DNA from: JBKEDS01 sp047975545
Lineage (GTDB): Bacteria; Bacteroidota; Bacteroidia; Flavobacteriales; Flavobacteriaceae
Reading direction: 5' to 3'
Length of the DNA: 43,301 bases
Assembly (NCBI GenBank): GCA_047975545.1
Contig: JBKEDS010000019.1
Location: 1 to 43,301 of the forward strand
Both the position numbers and the translations under genes were made by a program. The notes under the pieces were generated by a model. That model was given only the letters and a program-made list of their open reading frames with translations, made no database searches and was not told the origin of the DNA. Below, in pieces: positions 34,268-43,175 of this stretch. Numbering within the stretch: the first letter of the stretch is position 1; each line of letters starts with the position of its first letter.

Positions 34268-35209
34268 TTGAAACTAACAAAAGAAGTAAAAACAGGTATA
34301 TTGGTAGTATTGGGCATTGCCCTTTTTGTATTTGGGTTTAATTTTTTAAAAGGCAAAAACCTGTTCGAATCTACCGATGTTTATTATACCTATTTCGATT
34401 ATAACGCCTTAACAACGGCATCGCCCGTAACGGTTAAGGGCAATTCGGTAGGTAAAATACAAAGTATTTCGTACGATTATGAAACGGGTAAAACCAAAGT
34501 GGCCTTTACGGTAAACGCCCAATTTCAATTTTCAAAAAATTCGGTTGTGCGCATGTACGAAACCGGATTAATGGGCGGCAACGGTTTGGCAATAGTCCAA
34601 AAAGAAGGCGAATTGGCCAAGCCCGGCGACGTGTTGCCTTCGGAAGTGGAATATGGTTTGGTAACCAACCTGTCCAAAAACTTTTCGGGCTTGAGTACCG
34701 ATTTAAACCTAACGCTGCGCTCTACCGATTCGTTAATAAACAGTTTGAACAAAGTAGTTAACGACGACTCGGAAAAAGGACTAAAGCGAACTATTGAAGA
34801 GCTAAACGCAACTTTAAAATCGTTTAAAAACACATCAAATTCGGTTAACAGCCTTATTGCCAAAAACGACCAGAACATAACGGCAATGCTGGAAAATTTT
34901 AAAACCACAAGCCAAAATTTAAACGCCCTGGTTGCCGAGTTAAGCAATGCCAATATGGGTACAACGGTAGCCTCGCTAAACAAAACCTTGGATAATTTAA
35001 ACAGCGTTTTGGCAAGTGTAGAGTCGGGCGAAGGCTCGATAGGGAAGTTGTTAAAAGATGAAGGTTTGTACAATAATCTGGAAAGCGCCACCAAGGAAAT
35101 GGATGCCCTGCTACGGGATATAAAACTACACCCAAAACGGTATTTTAGGATACTTTCGAAAAAAGAAATCCCCTATACCGAAGCTGAAACAGACCAAGAA
35201 ACTAACTAA
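34268..35209 (+). CDS. MlaD/MCE-family lipid-transport protein
   Basis: MCE proteins form periplasmic rings or tubes that shuttle phospholipids between the membranes. The 313-residue protein has an N-terminal membrane anchor (ILVVLGIALFVFGFNFL), the MCE domain (about 38-115, with YDYETGKTKVAF and GLMGGNGLAIVQ), then a long helical tail rich in Asn, Ser and Leu (about 140-290). The start is TTG at 34268, directly behind a good promoter; the next residues KLTKEVKTGILV fit MlaD starts. The cognate MlaE/MlaF genes are not in the window. Confidence 0.88.
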   Translation: MKLTKEVKTGILVVLGIALFVFGFNFLKGKNLFESTDVYYTYFDYNALTTASPVTVKGNSVGKIQSISYDYETGKTKVAFTVNAQFQFSKNSVVRMYETGLMGGNGLAIVQKEGELAKPGDVLPSEVEYGLVTNLSKNFSGLSTDLNLTLRSTDSLINSLNKVVNDDSEKGLKRTIEELNATLKSFKNTSNSVNSLIAKNDQNITAMLENFKTTSQNLNALVAELSNANMGTTVASLNKTLDNLNSVLASVESGEGSIGKLLKDEGLYNNLESATKEMDALLRDIKLHPKRYFRILSKKEIPYTEAETDQETN

Positions 35210-35217
35210 TTTACTAC

Positions 35218-36525
35218 ATGGAATATTTGCCAAATATATGCTTTGCCATAATCCTTATTGTGGGCATAGGCTATTTTGCGGGCAACGTAAAAAAACTTAT
35301 TCGCAATATAAAATTAGGGCGTAGTATTGATGTTAGCGACAACAAACAACAGCGCTTTAAAAACATGACCTTAATAGCCTTGGGGCAAGGCAAAATGGTA
35401 CGCCGCCCCATAGCGGGCATATTGCATATTGTCGTGTATTTGGGCTTCATTATTATTAATATAGAAGTTATTGAAATTATAATCGATGGCCTGTTGGGCA
35501 CACATCGTATATTTTCGTCCATTGGCAGCCTGTATGGCGTTTTAATAGGGGTATTCGAGGTCTTGGCCATTTTGGTACTGCTATCGGTTAGCATATTTTG
35601 GATACGAAGGAACATTATAAAACTACAGCGTTTTTGGAAACCCGAAATGAAGGGCTGGCCCAAAACCGACGGCAATGTAATCCTCTATTTCGAAATGGTG
35701 CTTATGACCCTCTTTTTGGTTATGAACGCTACCGATATAACATTTCAAAATATGAACATGGGCAATGTGGTTAGTTCGCATATTGCGCCTTGGTTTAGCG
35801 GTTTGTCGCCCGAAATGCTTCATATTATAGAACGAAGCGCATGGTGGCTTCATATTATAGGTATTTTAATATTTTTAAATTATCTGTATTTTTCAAAACA
35901 CCTTCATATTTTATTGGCGTTTCCCAACACCTATTTTGCCAAATTAACCCCAAAGGGGCAATTAAACAATATTGAAGCCGTTACCAAAGAGGTAAAACTT
36001 ATGATGGACCCCAATGCCGACCCATTTGCAGCTCCGGCCGAGGGAACCGAAGAAACCTTACCGCCAAAATTCGGCGCCAGCGACGTACAGGATTTATCGA
36101 GGGTGCAACTGTTAAGTGCTTACACCTGTACCGAATGTGGGCGCTGTACCAGCCAATGCCCCGCCAATTTAACGGGTAAAAAACTGTCGCCCCGAAAAAT
36201 AATGATGGATACCCGCGACCGTTTGGAGGAAGTAGGCAAAAATATCGATGCCAACAAGGGCGTTTTTGTAGACGACGGCAAGCAACTGTTAAACAACTAC
36301 ATAAGTCCCGAGGAAATTTGGGCATGCACCACTTGCAATGCCTGTGTAGAGGCTTGCCCCGTAAGTATCGACCCCTTGTCTATCATTATCGAGCTACGCC
36401 GTTACTTGGTTATGGAACAAAGCGCCGCACCAACCGAGCTTAACAATATGATGACCAATATTGAAAACAATGGAGCGCCTTGGCCGTACAGCCAAATGGA
36501 TAGGTTAAATTGGAAGGACGAATAA
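35218..36525 (+). CDS. Membrane-bound [4Fe-4S] protein, HdrC/NarI-like
   Basis: The 435-residue protein has about five membrane helices in its first 240 residues, with His-bearing segments (GILHIVVYLGF, SAWWLHIIGILIFLNY, SKHLHILLAF) that could hold heme b. A cytoplasmic ferredoxin-like domain follows with two intact cluster motifs: CTECGRCTSQCP (C-x2-C-x2-C-x3-CP) and CTTCNACVEACP. It resembles the fused HdrC/NarI-type subunits of electron-transfer complexes. The CCG-domain gene 80 bases downstream encodes its likely partner. It probably transfers electrons between a soluble donor and the quinone pool, but the donor cannot be named. Confidence 0.85.
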   Translation: MEYLPNICFAIILIVGIGYFAGNVKKLIRNIKLGRSIDVSDNKQQRFKNMTLIALGQGKMVRRPIAGILHIVVYLGFIIINIEVIEIIIDGLLGTHRIFSSIGSLYGVLIGVFEVLAILVLLSVSIFWIRRNIIKLQRFWKPEMKGWPKTDGNVILYFEMVLMTLFLVMNATDITFQNMNMGNVVSSHIAPWFSGLSPEMLHIIERSAWWLHIIGILIFLNYLYFSKHLHILLAFPNTYFAKLTPKGQLNNIEAVTKEVKLMMDPNADPFAAPAEGTEETLPPKFGASDVQDLSRVQLLSAYTCTECGRCTSQCPANLTGKKLSPRKIMMDTRDRLEEVGKNIDANKGVFVDDGKQLLNNYISPEEIWACTTCNACVEACPVSIDPLSIIIELRRYLVMEQSAAPTELNNMMTNIENNGAPWPYSQMDRLNWKDE

Positions 36526-36605
36526 GCCAATCTGGAAAGTTTTAAGAAGAATAAAAACCTGAAACAAAGAACTTAAAGCCTGAAAACCAAAAAACAAATT
36601 AAAAA

Positions 36606-37397
36606 ATGACCGAAGGACTAAACGTACCAATCATGGCAGAACTAATGGCCCAGGGCAAACAACCCGATATATTATTTTGGGTGGGCTCGGCAGGCAGTTA
36701 CGACCATAGGGCGAAAAAAATAACACGGGCATTTGTAAAAATACTAAACAAAGCCCAAGTAAACTTTGCCGTTCTCGGTATCGAGGAAAGCACCACGGGC
36801 GATTTGGCCAAGCGCGCCGGAAACGAATTCCTGTTCCAAATGCAGGCCATGACCAATATCGAGGTGTTAAATGCCTATGGCGTAAAGCGTATAGTTACGG
36901 CCTGTCCGCATTCGTACAACACCTTAAAAAACGAATACCCCGAACTGGGCGGCCATTACCATGTGCAGCACCATAGCCAGTTTATAAACGAGTTGATACA
37001 ATCGGGACAGTTAACCGTAACCCCGGGACAATTAAACAACAAACGTATAACCTTTCACGACCCGTGTTATCTCGGGCGTGCCAATAACGAATACGAAGCG
37101 CCCCGAAACGTGCTAAAAACCCTTGGTGGCGAATTGGTAGAAATGAAACGCCATAAAGCCACTGCCTTATGTTGTGGTGCGGGCGGTGCTCAAATGTTTA
37201 AGGAACCCGAAAAAGGCAATAAGGATATTAACGTGCTGCGCACCGAAGACGCCCTGCAAACCAAGCCCAACATAATAGCCACGGGATGCCCGTATTGCAA
37301 TACCATGATGACCGATGGTATTAAGGCCAAAGAAAAAGAAACCGAAATAGAAATTTTGGATATTGCCGAATTAATAGCGCAATCGCTTAACCTATAA
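36606..37397 (+). CDS. CCG-domain Fe-S protein, HdrB/GlpC-like, with degenerate first cluster motif
   Basis: The 263-residue protein carries two CCG (heterodisulfide-reductase B-like) repeats. The second is intact: DPCYLGR (C154), LCCGAGG (C189, C190), GCPYC (C228, C231). In the first, the corresponding positions read Ser31 (SAGSYD), Thr63 (EESTTGD), Cys100 and Ser103 (ACPHSY), so only one of four ligands is left. The spacing (31, 63, 100, 103) follows the same C-x(31-35)-C-x(36-38)-CxxC ruler as the second repeat, so the losses are real substitutions. From memory, related flavobacterial proteins have Cys at these places. It probably acts with the membrane Fe-S protein encoded upstream. Confidence 0.85.
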   Translation: MTEGLNVPIMAELMAQGKQPDILFWVGSAGSYDHRAKKITRAFVKILNKAQVNFAVLGIEESTTGDLAKRAGNEFLFQMQAMTNIEVLNAYGVKRIVTACPHSYNTLKNEYPELGGHYHVQHHSQFINELIQSGQLTVTPGQLNNKRITFHDPCYLGRANNEYEAPRNVLKTLGGELVEMKRHKATALCCGAGGAQMFKEPEKGNKDINVLRTEDALQTKPNIIATGCPYCNTMMTDGIKAKEKETEIEILDIAELIAQSLNL

Positions 37398-37404
37398 AAA
37401 CAAA

Positions 37405-37479
37405 GACGTTTCACTACACTCAATATAACGAAAGTGATTGTGAATTTTACTTGCCATTCTGGGCAAAGCGAAAAATCTC
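37405..37479. repeat. Decayed REP-like element
   Basis: Two half-sites, TTTCACTACACTCAATATAAC (within 37405-37430, reading as a worn TTCACTTCGTTCAGAATGAC) and GCCATTCTGGGCAAAGCG (37453 on), resemble the arms at 38841-38928, but in inside-out order. The element lies in the gap between the CCG gene and the next gene and looks like a degenerate copy. Confidence 0.45.
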
Positions 37480-37509
37480 TTTATTTTTCACTCTTTATTT
37501 TAACAAAAT

Positions 37510-37992
37510 ATGATAGTCGATTTTAACACACTGCCCGAAGAATCCCGGGTTTGGATTTACCAAGCCAACCGCTCGTTTACCGATGTGGAAATAGAAGAAA
37601 TACAAGAAAAATTAAACACCTTTATTGATAATTGGACTGCCCACGGCAGCGATCTTCAAGCAGGCTACCAAATAAAATACAAACGATTTATCGTTATTGC
37701 CCTAAACCAAAATTTAAATAAGGCAACAGGTTGCTCGATTGATGCCTCGGTAAGTTTTATCCAGCAACTGGAAAAGGATTATCAAGTCGATTTGTTGGAC
37801 AAAATGAACGTATCCTATAAACAAGGCGAGTTTATTGCCTACAAGTCGTTAACCGATTTTAAAACCATGGCCAAACAAAAAGCCGTTTCAAAAAACACCA
37901 TCGTGTTTAATAATTTGGTTACCAATATAGCCGAGTTTAACGAAAACTGGGAAGTGCCCGCAAGCGAAAGCTGGCACAATCGGTTTTTGTAA
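37510..37992 (+). CDS. Small conserved Bacteroidota protein of unknown function
   Basis: A 160-residue soluble protein starting MIVDFNTLPEESRVWIYQAN and ending PASESWHNRFL. Homologues are found widely in Bacteroidota and are often labelled 'ABC transporter ATPase', but there is no Walker A, Walker B or signature motif here, so that label is not supported. Conserved features are RVWIYQANR, WTAHGSDLQAGY and CSIDASVSFIQQLE. No signal peptide or membrane segment is present, so it is cytoplasmic. Function unknown. Confidence 0.82.
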   Translation: MIVDFNTLPEESRVWIYQANRSFTDVEIEEIQEKLNTFIDNWTAHGSDLQAGYQIKYKRFIVIALNQNLNKATGCSIDASVSFIQQLEKDYQVDLLDKMNVSYKQGEFIAYKSLTDFKTMAKQKAVSKNTIVFNNLVTNIAEFNENWEVPASESWHNRFL

Positions 37993-38301
37993 AAAAACTT
38001 TGCTTGGCTTTAAAACCAAGGTACAATTGTTTAGCAATTGAAAATTATTTTTTACAAACAAGGCCGACAATTTATTTGCAAATAATTGTTCTTCGTAAAA
38101 GGATAAAATATCCGTGGCAAAATCATGCTAATAAGCAGATTTTCAGTTCGTAATAAAACGTATGGATTTTTGGTTCGTATAATGGCTTGTTTATTTCTTT
38201 TGCACAAATTAAAGCAATCTGTTTTTTGGCTATTTTTGGTGAAATATTTTTAAAAAAATTCCGTTTTTGGATTAATATTCATCAAAAGAAAAAAAACAGT
38301 T
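37993..38301. other. Intergenic region with a near-perfect palindrome and promoter-like box
   Basis: This 309-base AT-rich gap holds no gene. At 38067-38089 a 23-base near-palindrome has the arms ACAATT and AATTGT around ATTTGCAAAT, with one extra T. Three copies of TTCGTA lie at 38092, 38147 and 38174. A -7-like TATTTTTG is at 38231-38238, but no TTG is correctly spaced upstream. These would be control elements of the outer-membrane barrel gene at 38302. Confidence 0.4.
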
Positions 38302-38793
38302 ATGAAGAAATTATTTTTATCAACATTTGCCCTTTTTGGGTTTGTGCTAACTTTCAACGCCCAAAACATTGCCGATAACGCTATTGGTTTGCGTATTGGC
38401 GATAACGATGGTTTTGGTGCCGAAATTTCGTACCAACGAGCCTTGGGCGATAATAACCGATTAGAGGCCGATCTTGGCTGGCGAAGCGGTAAAAACCACG
38501 ACGGTTTTAAAATTACGGGCTTGTACCAATGGGTGTTTCCGCTTGAGGGCGACTTTAATTGGTACGTTGGCGCCGGTGGCGGTATTGCTTCGTATAGTTG
38601 GGATTATGTGTCGGAAGGCGTTAAAATGGACGACAGCGAAACCTCTATTTTTGTTGGGGGCGATATTGGTATTGAGTACAGTTTCGATTTCCCGTTGCAA
38701 CTGTCGTTGGATTTAAGGCCCGAAATAGGTTTTGGCGATTATAACGACGACTTGGATTTTGATATTGCCTTGGGCATTCGGTATCAGTTTTAA
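38302..38793 (+). CDS. Small outer-membrane beta-barrel protein
   Basis: The 163-residue product has a Sec signal peptide (MKKLFLSTFALFGFVLTFNA) and then alternating beta strands (FGAEISYQRAL, RLEADLGWRSG, FNWYVGAGGGIASY, LQLSLDLRPEIGFG). It ends in an aromatic residue (IALGIRYQF), the outer-membrane insertion signal. About eight strands fit an OmpW/OmpX-size barrel. The role is unknown. A bidirectional terminator follows 17 bases after the stop codon. Confidence 0.85.
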   Translation: MKKLFLSTFALFGFVLTFNAQNIADNAIGLRIGDNDGFGAEISYQRALGDNNRLEADLGWRSGKNHDGFKITGLYQWVFPLEGDFNWYVGAGGGIASYSWDYVSEGVKMDDSETSIFVGGDIGIEYSFDFPLQLSLDLRPEIGFGDYNDDLDFDIALGIRYQF

Positions 38794-38810
38794 TACTGTT
38801 TGCAATAATA

Positions 38811-38949
38811 AAAAGAGGCTGTCTAAAAAGTAGTTTTATTGTCATTTCGAGCGAAGTCGAGAAATATTATTATATTGAAAATAAGTAATTTATAGTTTTT
38901 GGATTCTTCACTTCGTTCAGAATGACAATCTTTTTAGACAGCCTCTTTT
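38811..38949. terminator. Bidirectional terminator enclosing a REP-like palindrome
   Basis: Perfect 20-base arms (38811-38830 and 38930-38949; core GAGGCTGTCTAAAAAG) lie between two convergent genes and end in A-rich and T-rich tails, so a terminator would work on both strands. Nested inside are the arms GTCATTTCGAGCGAAGTCGA (38841 on) and its imperfect reverse complement ending GAATGACAAT (to 38929). The inner palindrome belongs to the same family as 26043-26110. Confidence 0.75.
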
Positions 38950-38956
38950 ATTAAAA

Positions 38957-40090
38957 CTATTTTTTGAATTCCGCTAAAGTTTCGTTGTATATAGCTTCGT
39001 ATTGCGGCACTATTTTATGCAAGTCGAATTTTAGGGCTTGCGCTCGGGCATTCGCCTTGAATGTTTTTAATCGCTTGGGGTTGTTTAAAATGTAAAGGGC
39101 ATTTTTGGTCATGGCATCGACATCGCCAACGGGACTTAAAAATCCGGAATACCCATCGATGTTCACTTCCGGTAATCCACCCGCATTTGTTGAAATTACG
39201 GGAACGCCTGATGCCATGGCCTCCAACGCCGCCAAGCCAAAACTTTCGGTTTCGGACGGTAATAGGAACAAATCGCTAAAGCAAAGTATTTTGTCTATTT
39301 CATTACTTTTTCCAAAGAAAATAACCTTATCCAAAATGCCCAATTGCTGGCAGCGTATTTCTATTTGCTCCCTGTCGGGACCTTCACCTACAAACATTAA
39401 TTTTGCGGGTATTTCTTTTTGAATGTTGTAGAAAACCGAAATAACGTCCTGCGCCCGTTTTACGGGGCGTAGGTTGCTTATATGGGTAATTATTTTTTCA
39501 TCGTCTTTTGCCATAATGCCCCGCTGGCAATCGGTAAACGTGGTTTTATATTTATCTAAATCGATAAAATTATGTACCACGTTTATCTTGTTCTTAATGT
39601 TGAACAAACGCAGGGTATCGTCCTTTAAACTTTGTGAAACGGCCGTTACCGCATTCGACTTGTTTATGCTAAAGGTTACCGCAGGTTTATAAAACGGATG
39701 GCTTCCTACCAGCGTAATATCGGTGCCGTGTAAAGTGGTTACTATGGGTACGAAAATATGCTCTTCCAATAGCATTTTTTGCGCCATGTAGGCCGCATAC
39801 GCATGGGGTATGGCATAGTGTACGTGCAGGATTTCAATACGGTGCAGTTTTACCATATCCACCAGTTTACTTGACAATGCCAACTCGTAAGGTTGATAGT
39901 GGAACAACGGATATTCGGGAACAATGACTTCGTGATAATGTACGTTATTGCTAATTAGCTCCAATCGTACAGGCTGGTTATACGTAATAAAATGAACCTC
40001 GTGGCCGCGCTTGGAAAGCTCCAGTCCCAACTCGGTTGCTACCACACCACTACCGCCAAAGGTAGGGTAACATACTATACCTATTCGCAT
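38957..40090 (-). CDS. bshA: N-acetyl-alpha-D-glucosaminyl L-malate synthase BshA
   Basis: BshA joins UDP-GlcNAc and L-malate, the first step of bacillithiol, the low-molecular-weight thiol used in place of glutathione by many Bacteroidota and Firmicutes. The 377-residue GT4 (GT-B fold) protein starts MRIGIVCYPTFGGSGVVATE, has HVHYAIPHAYAAY and TLHGTDITLVG in the N-terminal domain, and the nucleotide-sugar site in FLLPSETESFGLAALEAMAS with GVPVISTNAGG. All are diagnostic. BshB and BshC are not in the window. It lies 12 bases downstream of the GH3 fusion gene, on the same strand. Confidence 0.95.
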   Translation of the reverse strand: MRIGIVCYPTFGGSGVVATELGLELSKRGHEVHFITYNQPVRLELISNNVHYHEVIVPEYPLFHYQPYELALSSKLVDMVKLHRIEILHVHYAIPHAYAAYMAQKMLLEEHIFVPIVTTLHGTDITLVGSHPFYKPAVTFSINKSNAVTAVSQSLKDDTLRLFNIKNKINVVHNFIDLDKYKTTFTDCQRGIMAKDDEKIITHISNLRPVKRAQDVISVFYNIQKEIPAKLMFVGEGPDREQIEIRCQQLGILDKVIFFGKSNEIDKILCFSDLFLLPSETESFGLAALEAMASGVPVISTNAGGLPEVNIDGYSGFLSPVGDVDAMTKNALYILNNPKRLKTFKANARAQALKFDLHKIVPQYEAIYNETLAEFKK

Positions 40091-40102
40091 TGTGTTTTAA
40101 AA

Positions 40103-43018
40103 TTAATCAATAATCGACTCGCTAATTGCGGCCTGTATATTGGTTCGTATATTTTCTTTTAGCAAAATGTTGTTTTCGGCTTTTGGATAGGTTCTGTTGG
40201 CCATAAATACATAAACAATTTTGGTTTTGGGGTCGGCCCAGGTGTAGGTGCCCGTAAAACCGGAATGCCCAAAACTGTCCATGGATACGCAGCCGCAAGT
40301 TGGGCCTGCTGTACCCAATTGGGGCTTATCGAAACCTACGCCACGCCTTACGCCTTTATCCTTATAATAAGCTGTGTTGAATTTATCGATGGTTTCGGGT
40401 TTTAAATATTGTTTTCCACCATAAAAACCTTTTTGCAAGTACATTTGCATAATTTTAGCCACGTCGTTGGCATTGCTAAAAATTCCGGCATGGCCGCCTA
40501 TGCCGTCCTGCATGGCCGCTCCCATATCGTGTACATAGCCATGCACTTCTTGGTAGCGGTAATAATCGTCAATTTCGGTTGGCACTATTTTTTTGTTGCT
40601 TATTTTATGGTAGGGGTTGTACATGGTATAGTTGGCGCCCAAGGATTCGTAAAAATGGCTTTGTGCCAATTGCTCCAAAGTACGGTCGTAATAATACTCG
40701 ATATATTTTTTCAATATATAATAGGGGAAATCGCTATAACGGTACCGAAGTGTTTTTAGTAAATCGGAATCTTTAATAATTTTTTGAATGGTATCGGGGT
40801 AATCGGAGCGTAAATATAAATTTTTTGCCACTTCAACATTATATAAATCGCTACGCACTTTTTTATAATAGGTGCTACTTGGGCGCTTTGTAACCGAATC
40901 CAGGGTTTTAAAATAAAATGGTTCCCAAGGGCGTAATTGCGCATAGTGCGAGAGCATGGACTTTACAGTAATATTAGCCTTGTTGGAGCCTTTGTATTCG
41001 GGCAATAGTTCGGATAATTTACTGTTTAGCGACAAAATGCCTTGTTCTTCCAACTCCATAACCAAGGGCAGCGTGGCCAATATTTTGGTTAGGGAAGCCA
41101 CATCGTAAATATCGTCGAAACCTACGGCTTCTTTTCCGCCGTAAGTGTGCTTTCCAAAATTTTTGTTATAAACCACCTTACCGTGCCTGGCAACGAGTAC
41201 TTGTATTCCGGGCGTCATCTTGCCTTTTATGGCAACTTTGGCAATAGAATCTATTTTTTTTAGCTTTTCGGAATCCAGCCCCACACGCTCCGGTACGGTA
41301 TAGCCCAAACGTTTAATGGCGCTTAAATCGACACCGTAGCCTGCTTTAAAATAATTGCCCACGGAAACGGGTAAAACACCTTTTGCATGTAATGCACCGA
41401 AGATAATTTGTGCCGATTTTTCCTGTGCCACCTCACTATTTTGGTAGCTTACCACAATGGCTTCTATGTTTTTTATCGACGTTAAGTTTGAAAGGGCATA
41501 AGGCTTTACAAACACATCGAGCACAACGGTATGCGATTGGGCTATTTGCTCCACCCAAGCCAATTCTTCTGTTGTAAACTCGTGTGCTTTCCAAGGATTG
41601 GCGTTCGAGCGGTGCAACCCGATTACTACTGTGTTGTAATCTTGCAGTCGAGCCGTTATTTCATCAAAATTACTGCCTGTTACTTGGTGTATTTTTGTGT
41701 ATTTTTTTAGTGCTTTGAAGAAAGCCGTTCCATTATCGTCGCCCAAGCCCACATAGGCCATTTTTTTGGTTTCCAAATGGGTAAACGGTATAAGGTTGTT
41801 TTGGTTTTTTACCACGGTAATGGCATTTTCGAACAATTCTTCGTATAAAATATCGTCTTTTAGCCTATTTAAATCGTTAACTAAATTTTTAATTTCTATG
41901 GGTTTGTATTGTTGGAGGCCCACTTTGTATTTTGCCATTAAAATTTTTTTTACCGAGTGCGCCAACCGGGCTTCGGTTATATCGCCCTTGTTGTAGGCTT
42001 CGGTTATTTTGGTTATGCCCGAGGGTACGTCCTCGGACATGAGCATAACATCGTTTCCGGCAAGAAAGGCCGCCAAGTCGATATCGCCCGACTCGCTAAA
42101 GGTCGACACGCCTTTCATGGATAGGGCATCGGTAAAAATAAGACCTTCAAATTCCAAGTTTCCTTTTAATAAATTGGTTATAATACGTTCGGACAATGAC
42201 GATGGATAGCCTTCCCTTGGCTCTAAGCTCGGGACGCTTAAATGTGCCACCATAACGCTGGAAAGCCCTTCTTTTATTAATGTTTTGTAAGGATAGAGTT
42301 CTATGGAATCAATCCGTTTTTCGTCAAATGTAATTAAGGGCAGTTTTTTATGCGAATCGTCGCTGGTATCGCCATGGCCGGGAAAATGCTTGGCATTGGC
42401 CAAAACGCCGGCACTTTGCATGCCGTTCATAAAGGCCAAGGCTTTTTGGGTAACGTTTTCCTTGTCCTCACCAAAGGAGCGATTGCCTATTATAGGATTT
42501 TTTGGGTTGGTGTTAATATCGGCAACCGGGGCAAAATTAAAATGAACGCCCAGGCGCTTGCAATGCTCGCCTATTTGCCTTCCGGTTTGTTCGACTAATT
42601 TATTGTCCTTGATAGCGCCCAAGGTCATGTTCCAAGGAAAAGCATAGGTGGAATCCAAACGCATGCTCAAGCCCCATTCGGCATCCATACCAATTAACAA
42701 GGGAGTTTTGGACAAAGCCTGTAACTCGTTGTTTAATTTTGCTTGCCGCACGGGCCCTCCCAGGGAATAGATTAAACCTCCTATATAATAATCCTTTATA
42801 AGTTTAACAATACCGTCCTTTTTGGTTTTGTCCTGGTTGGACATCACTTGTACCATGTACAGTTGCCCGATTTTTTCGGGTAGGGCCATGGTGCTGTAAA
42901 TGCTATCGACCCATTTTGTTTGGGCATCGGCATCATTGGTTATTAGAGGGTTTTTGTTTTGGGAAAAAACAAATAAAGGGATACAAAAAACAAATGCTTT
43001 TAATAATGTAAAGCGCAT
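40103..43018 (-). CDS. GH3 beta-N-acetylhexosaminidase fused to a serine beta-lactamase-type hydrolase
   Basis: This is one exported chain of about 971 residues. A signal peptide (FTLLKAFVFCIPLFVFS) is followed by a GH3 catalytic domain (about 30-380) with AKHFPGHGDTSDDSH (210-223), the NagZ-type His/Asp acid-base loop, and LIFTDALSMKG, whose Asp (about 297) is the nucleophile. A linker domain follows, then a class-C beta-lactamase-like serine hydrolase with SLTK (Ser about 640), YSD and a HSG motif. The arrangement recalls the B. subtilis NagZ and AmiE pair, here in one polypeptide, so it probably removes GlcNAc and the peptide from muropeptides. Start ATG 43018 is preferred over an upstream frame extension to 43081 because it begins the signal peptide. 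Confidence 0.9.
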   Translation of the reverse strand: MRFTLLKAFVFCIPLFVFSQNKNPLITNDADAQTKWVDSIYSTMALPEKIGQLYMVQVMSNQDKTKKDGIVKLIKDYYIGGLIYSLGGPVRQAKLNNELQALSKTPLLIGMDAEWGLSMRLDSTYAFPWNMTLGAIKDNKLVEQTGRQIGEHCKRLGVHFNFAPVADINTNPKNPIIGNRSFGEDKENVTQKALAFMNGMQSAGVLANAKHFPGHGDTSDDSHKKLPLITFDEKRIDSIELYPYKTLIKEGLSSVMVAHLSVPSLEPREGYPSSLSERIITNLLKGNLEFEGLIFTDALSMKGVSTFSESGDIDLAAFLAGNDVMLMSEDVPSGITKITEAYNKGDITEARLAHSVKKILMAKYKVGLQQYKPIEIKNLVNDLNRLKDDILYEELFENAITVVKNQNNLIPFTHLETKKMAYVGLGDDNGTAFFKALKKYTKIHQVTGSNFDEITARLQDYNTVVIGLHRSNANPWKAHEFTTEELAWVEQIAQSHTVVLDVFVKPYALSNLTSIKNIEAIVVSYQNSEVAQEKSAQIIFGALHAKGVLPVSVGNYFKAGYGVDLSAIKRLGYTVPERVGLDSEKLKKIDSIAKVAIKGKMTPGIQVLVARHGKVVYNKNFGKHTYGGKEAVGFDDIYDVASLTKILATLPLVMELEEQGILSLNSKLSELLPEYKGSNKANITVKSMLSHYAQLRPWEPFYFKTLDSVTKRPSSTYYKKVRSDLYNVEVAKNLYLRSDYPDTIQKIIKDSDLLKTLRYRYSDFPYYILKKYIEYYYDRTLEQLAQSHFYESLGANYTMYNPYHKISNKKIVPTEIDDYYRYQEVHGYVHDMGAAMQDGIGGHAGIFSNANDVAKIMQMYLQKGFYGGKQYLKPETIDKFNTAYYKDKGVRRGVGFDKPQLGTAGPTCGCVSMDSFGHSGFTGTYTWADPKTKIVYVFMANRTYPKAENNILLKENIRTNIQAAISESIID

Positions 43019-43175
43019 AAAACCGTGTTTAGCTAAAATGTTAAAAATTGAAAAACAAAAATTATTCAACAGTAGTGCCAAAATAACGCTTTTAAAACGA
43101 AGCTCACAAGGTTTTTAAGATAGAATGATAACAAGGTTTTGAACAATGAAATCGGTTCTATAAAAAATAAATTTA

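Noticed and set aside
37510..37992. 'ABC transporter ATPase' label for the 160-residue protein
   Set aside because: No Walker A, Walker B or signature motif is present; it is a soluble protein of unknown function.
43065..43080. Sigma-54-like TGGCAC-TACTG-TTGAA before the GH3 fusion (minus strand)
   Set aside because: The -24 half is perfect, but the essential -12 GC reads GA, so it does not meet the standard used for the grpE element.
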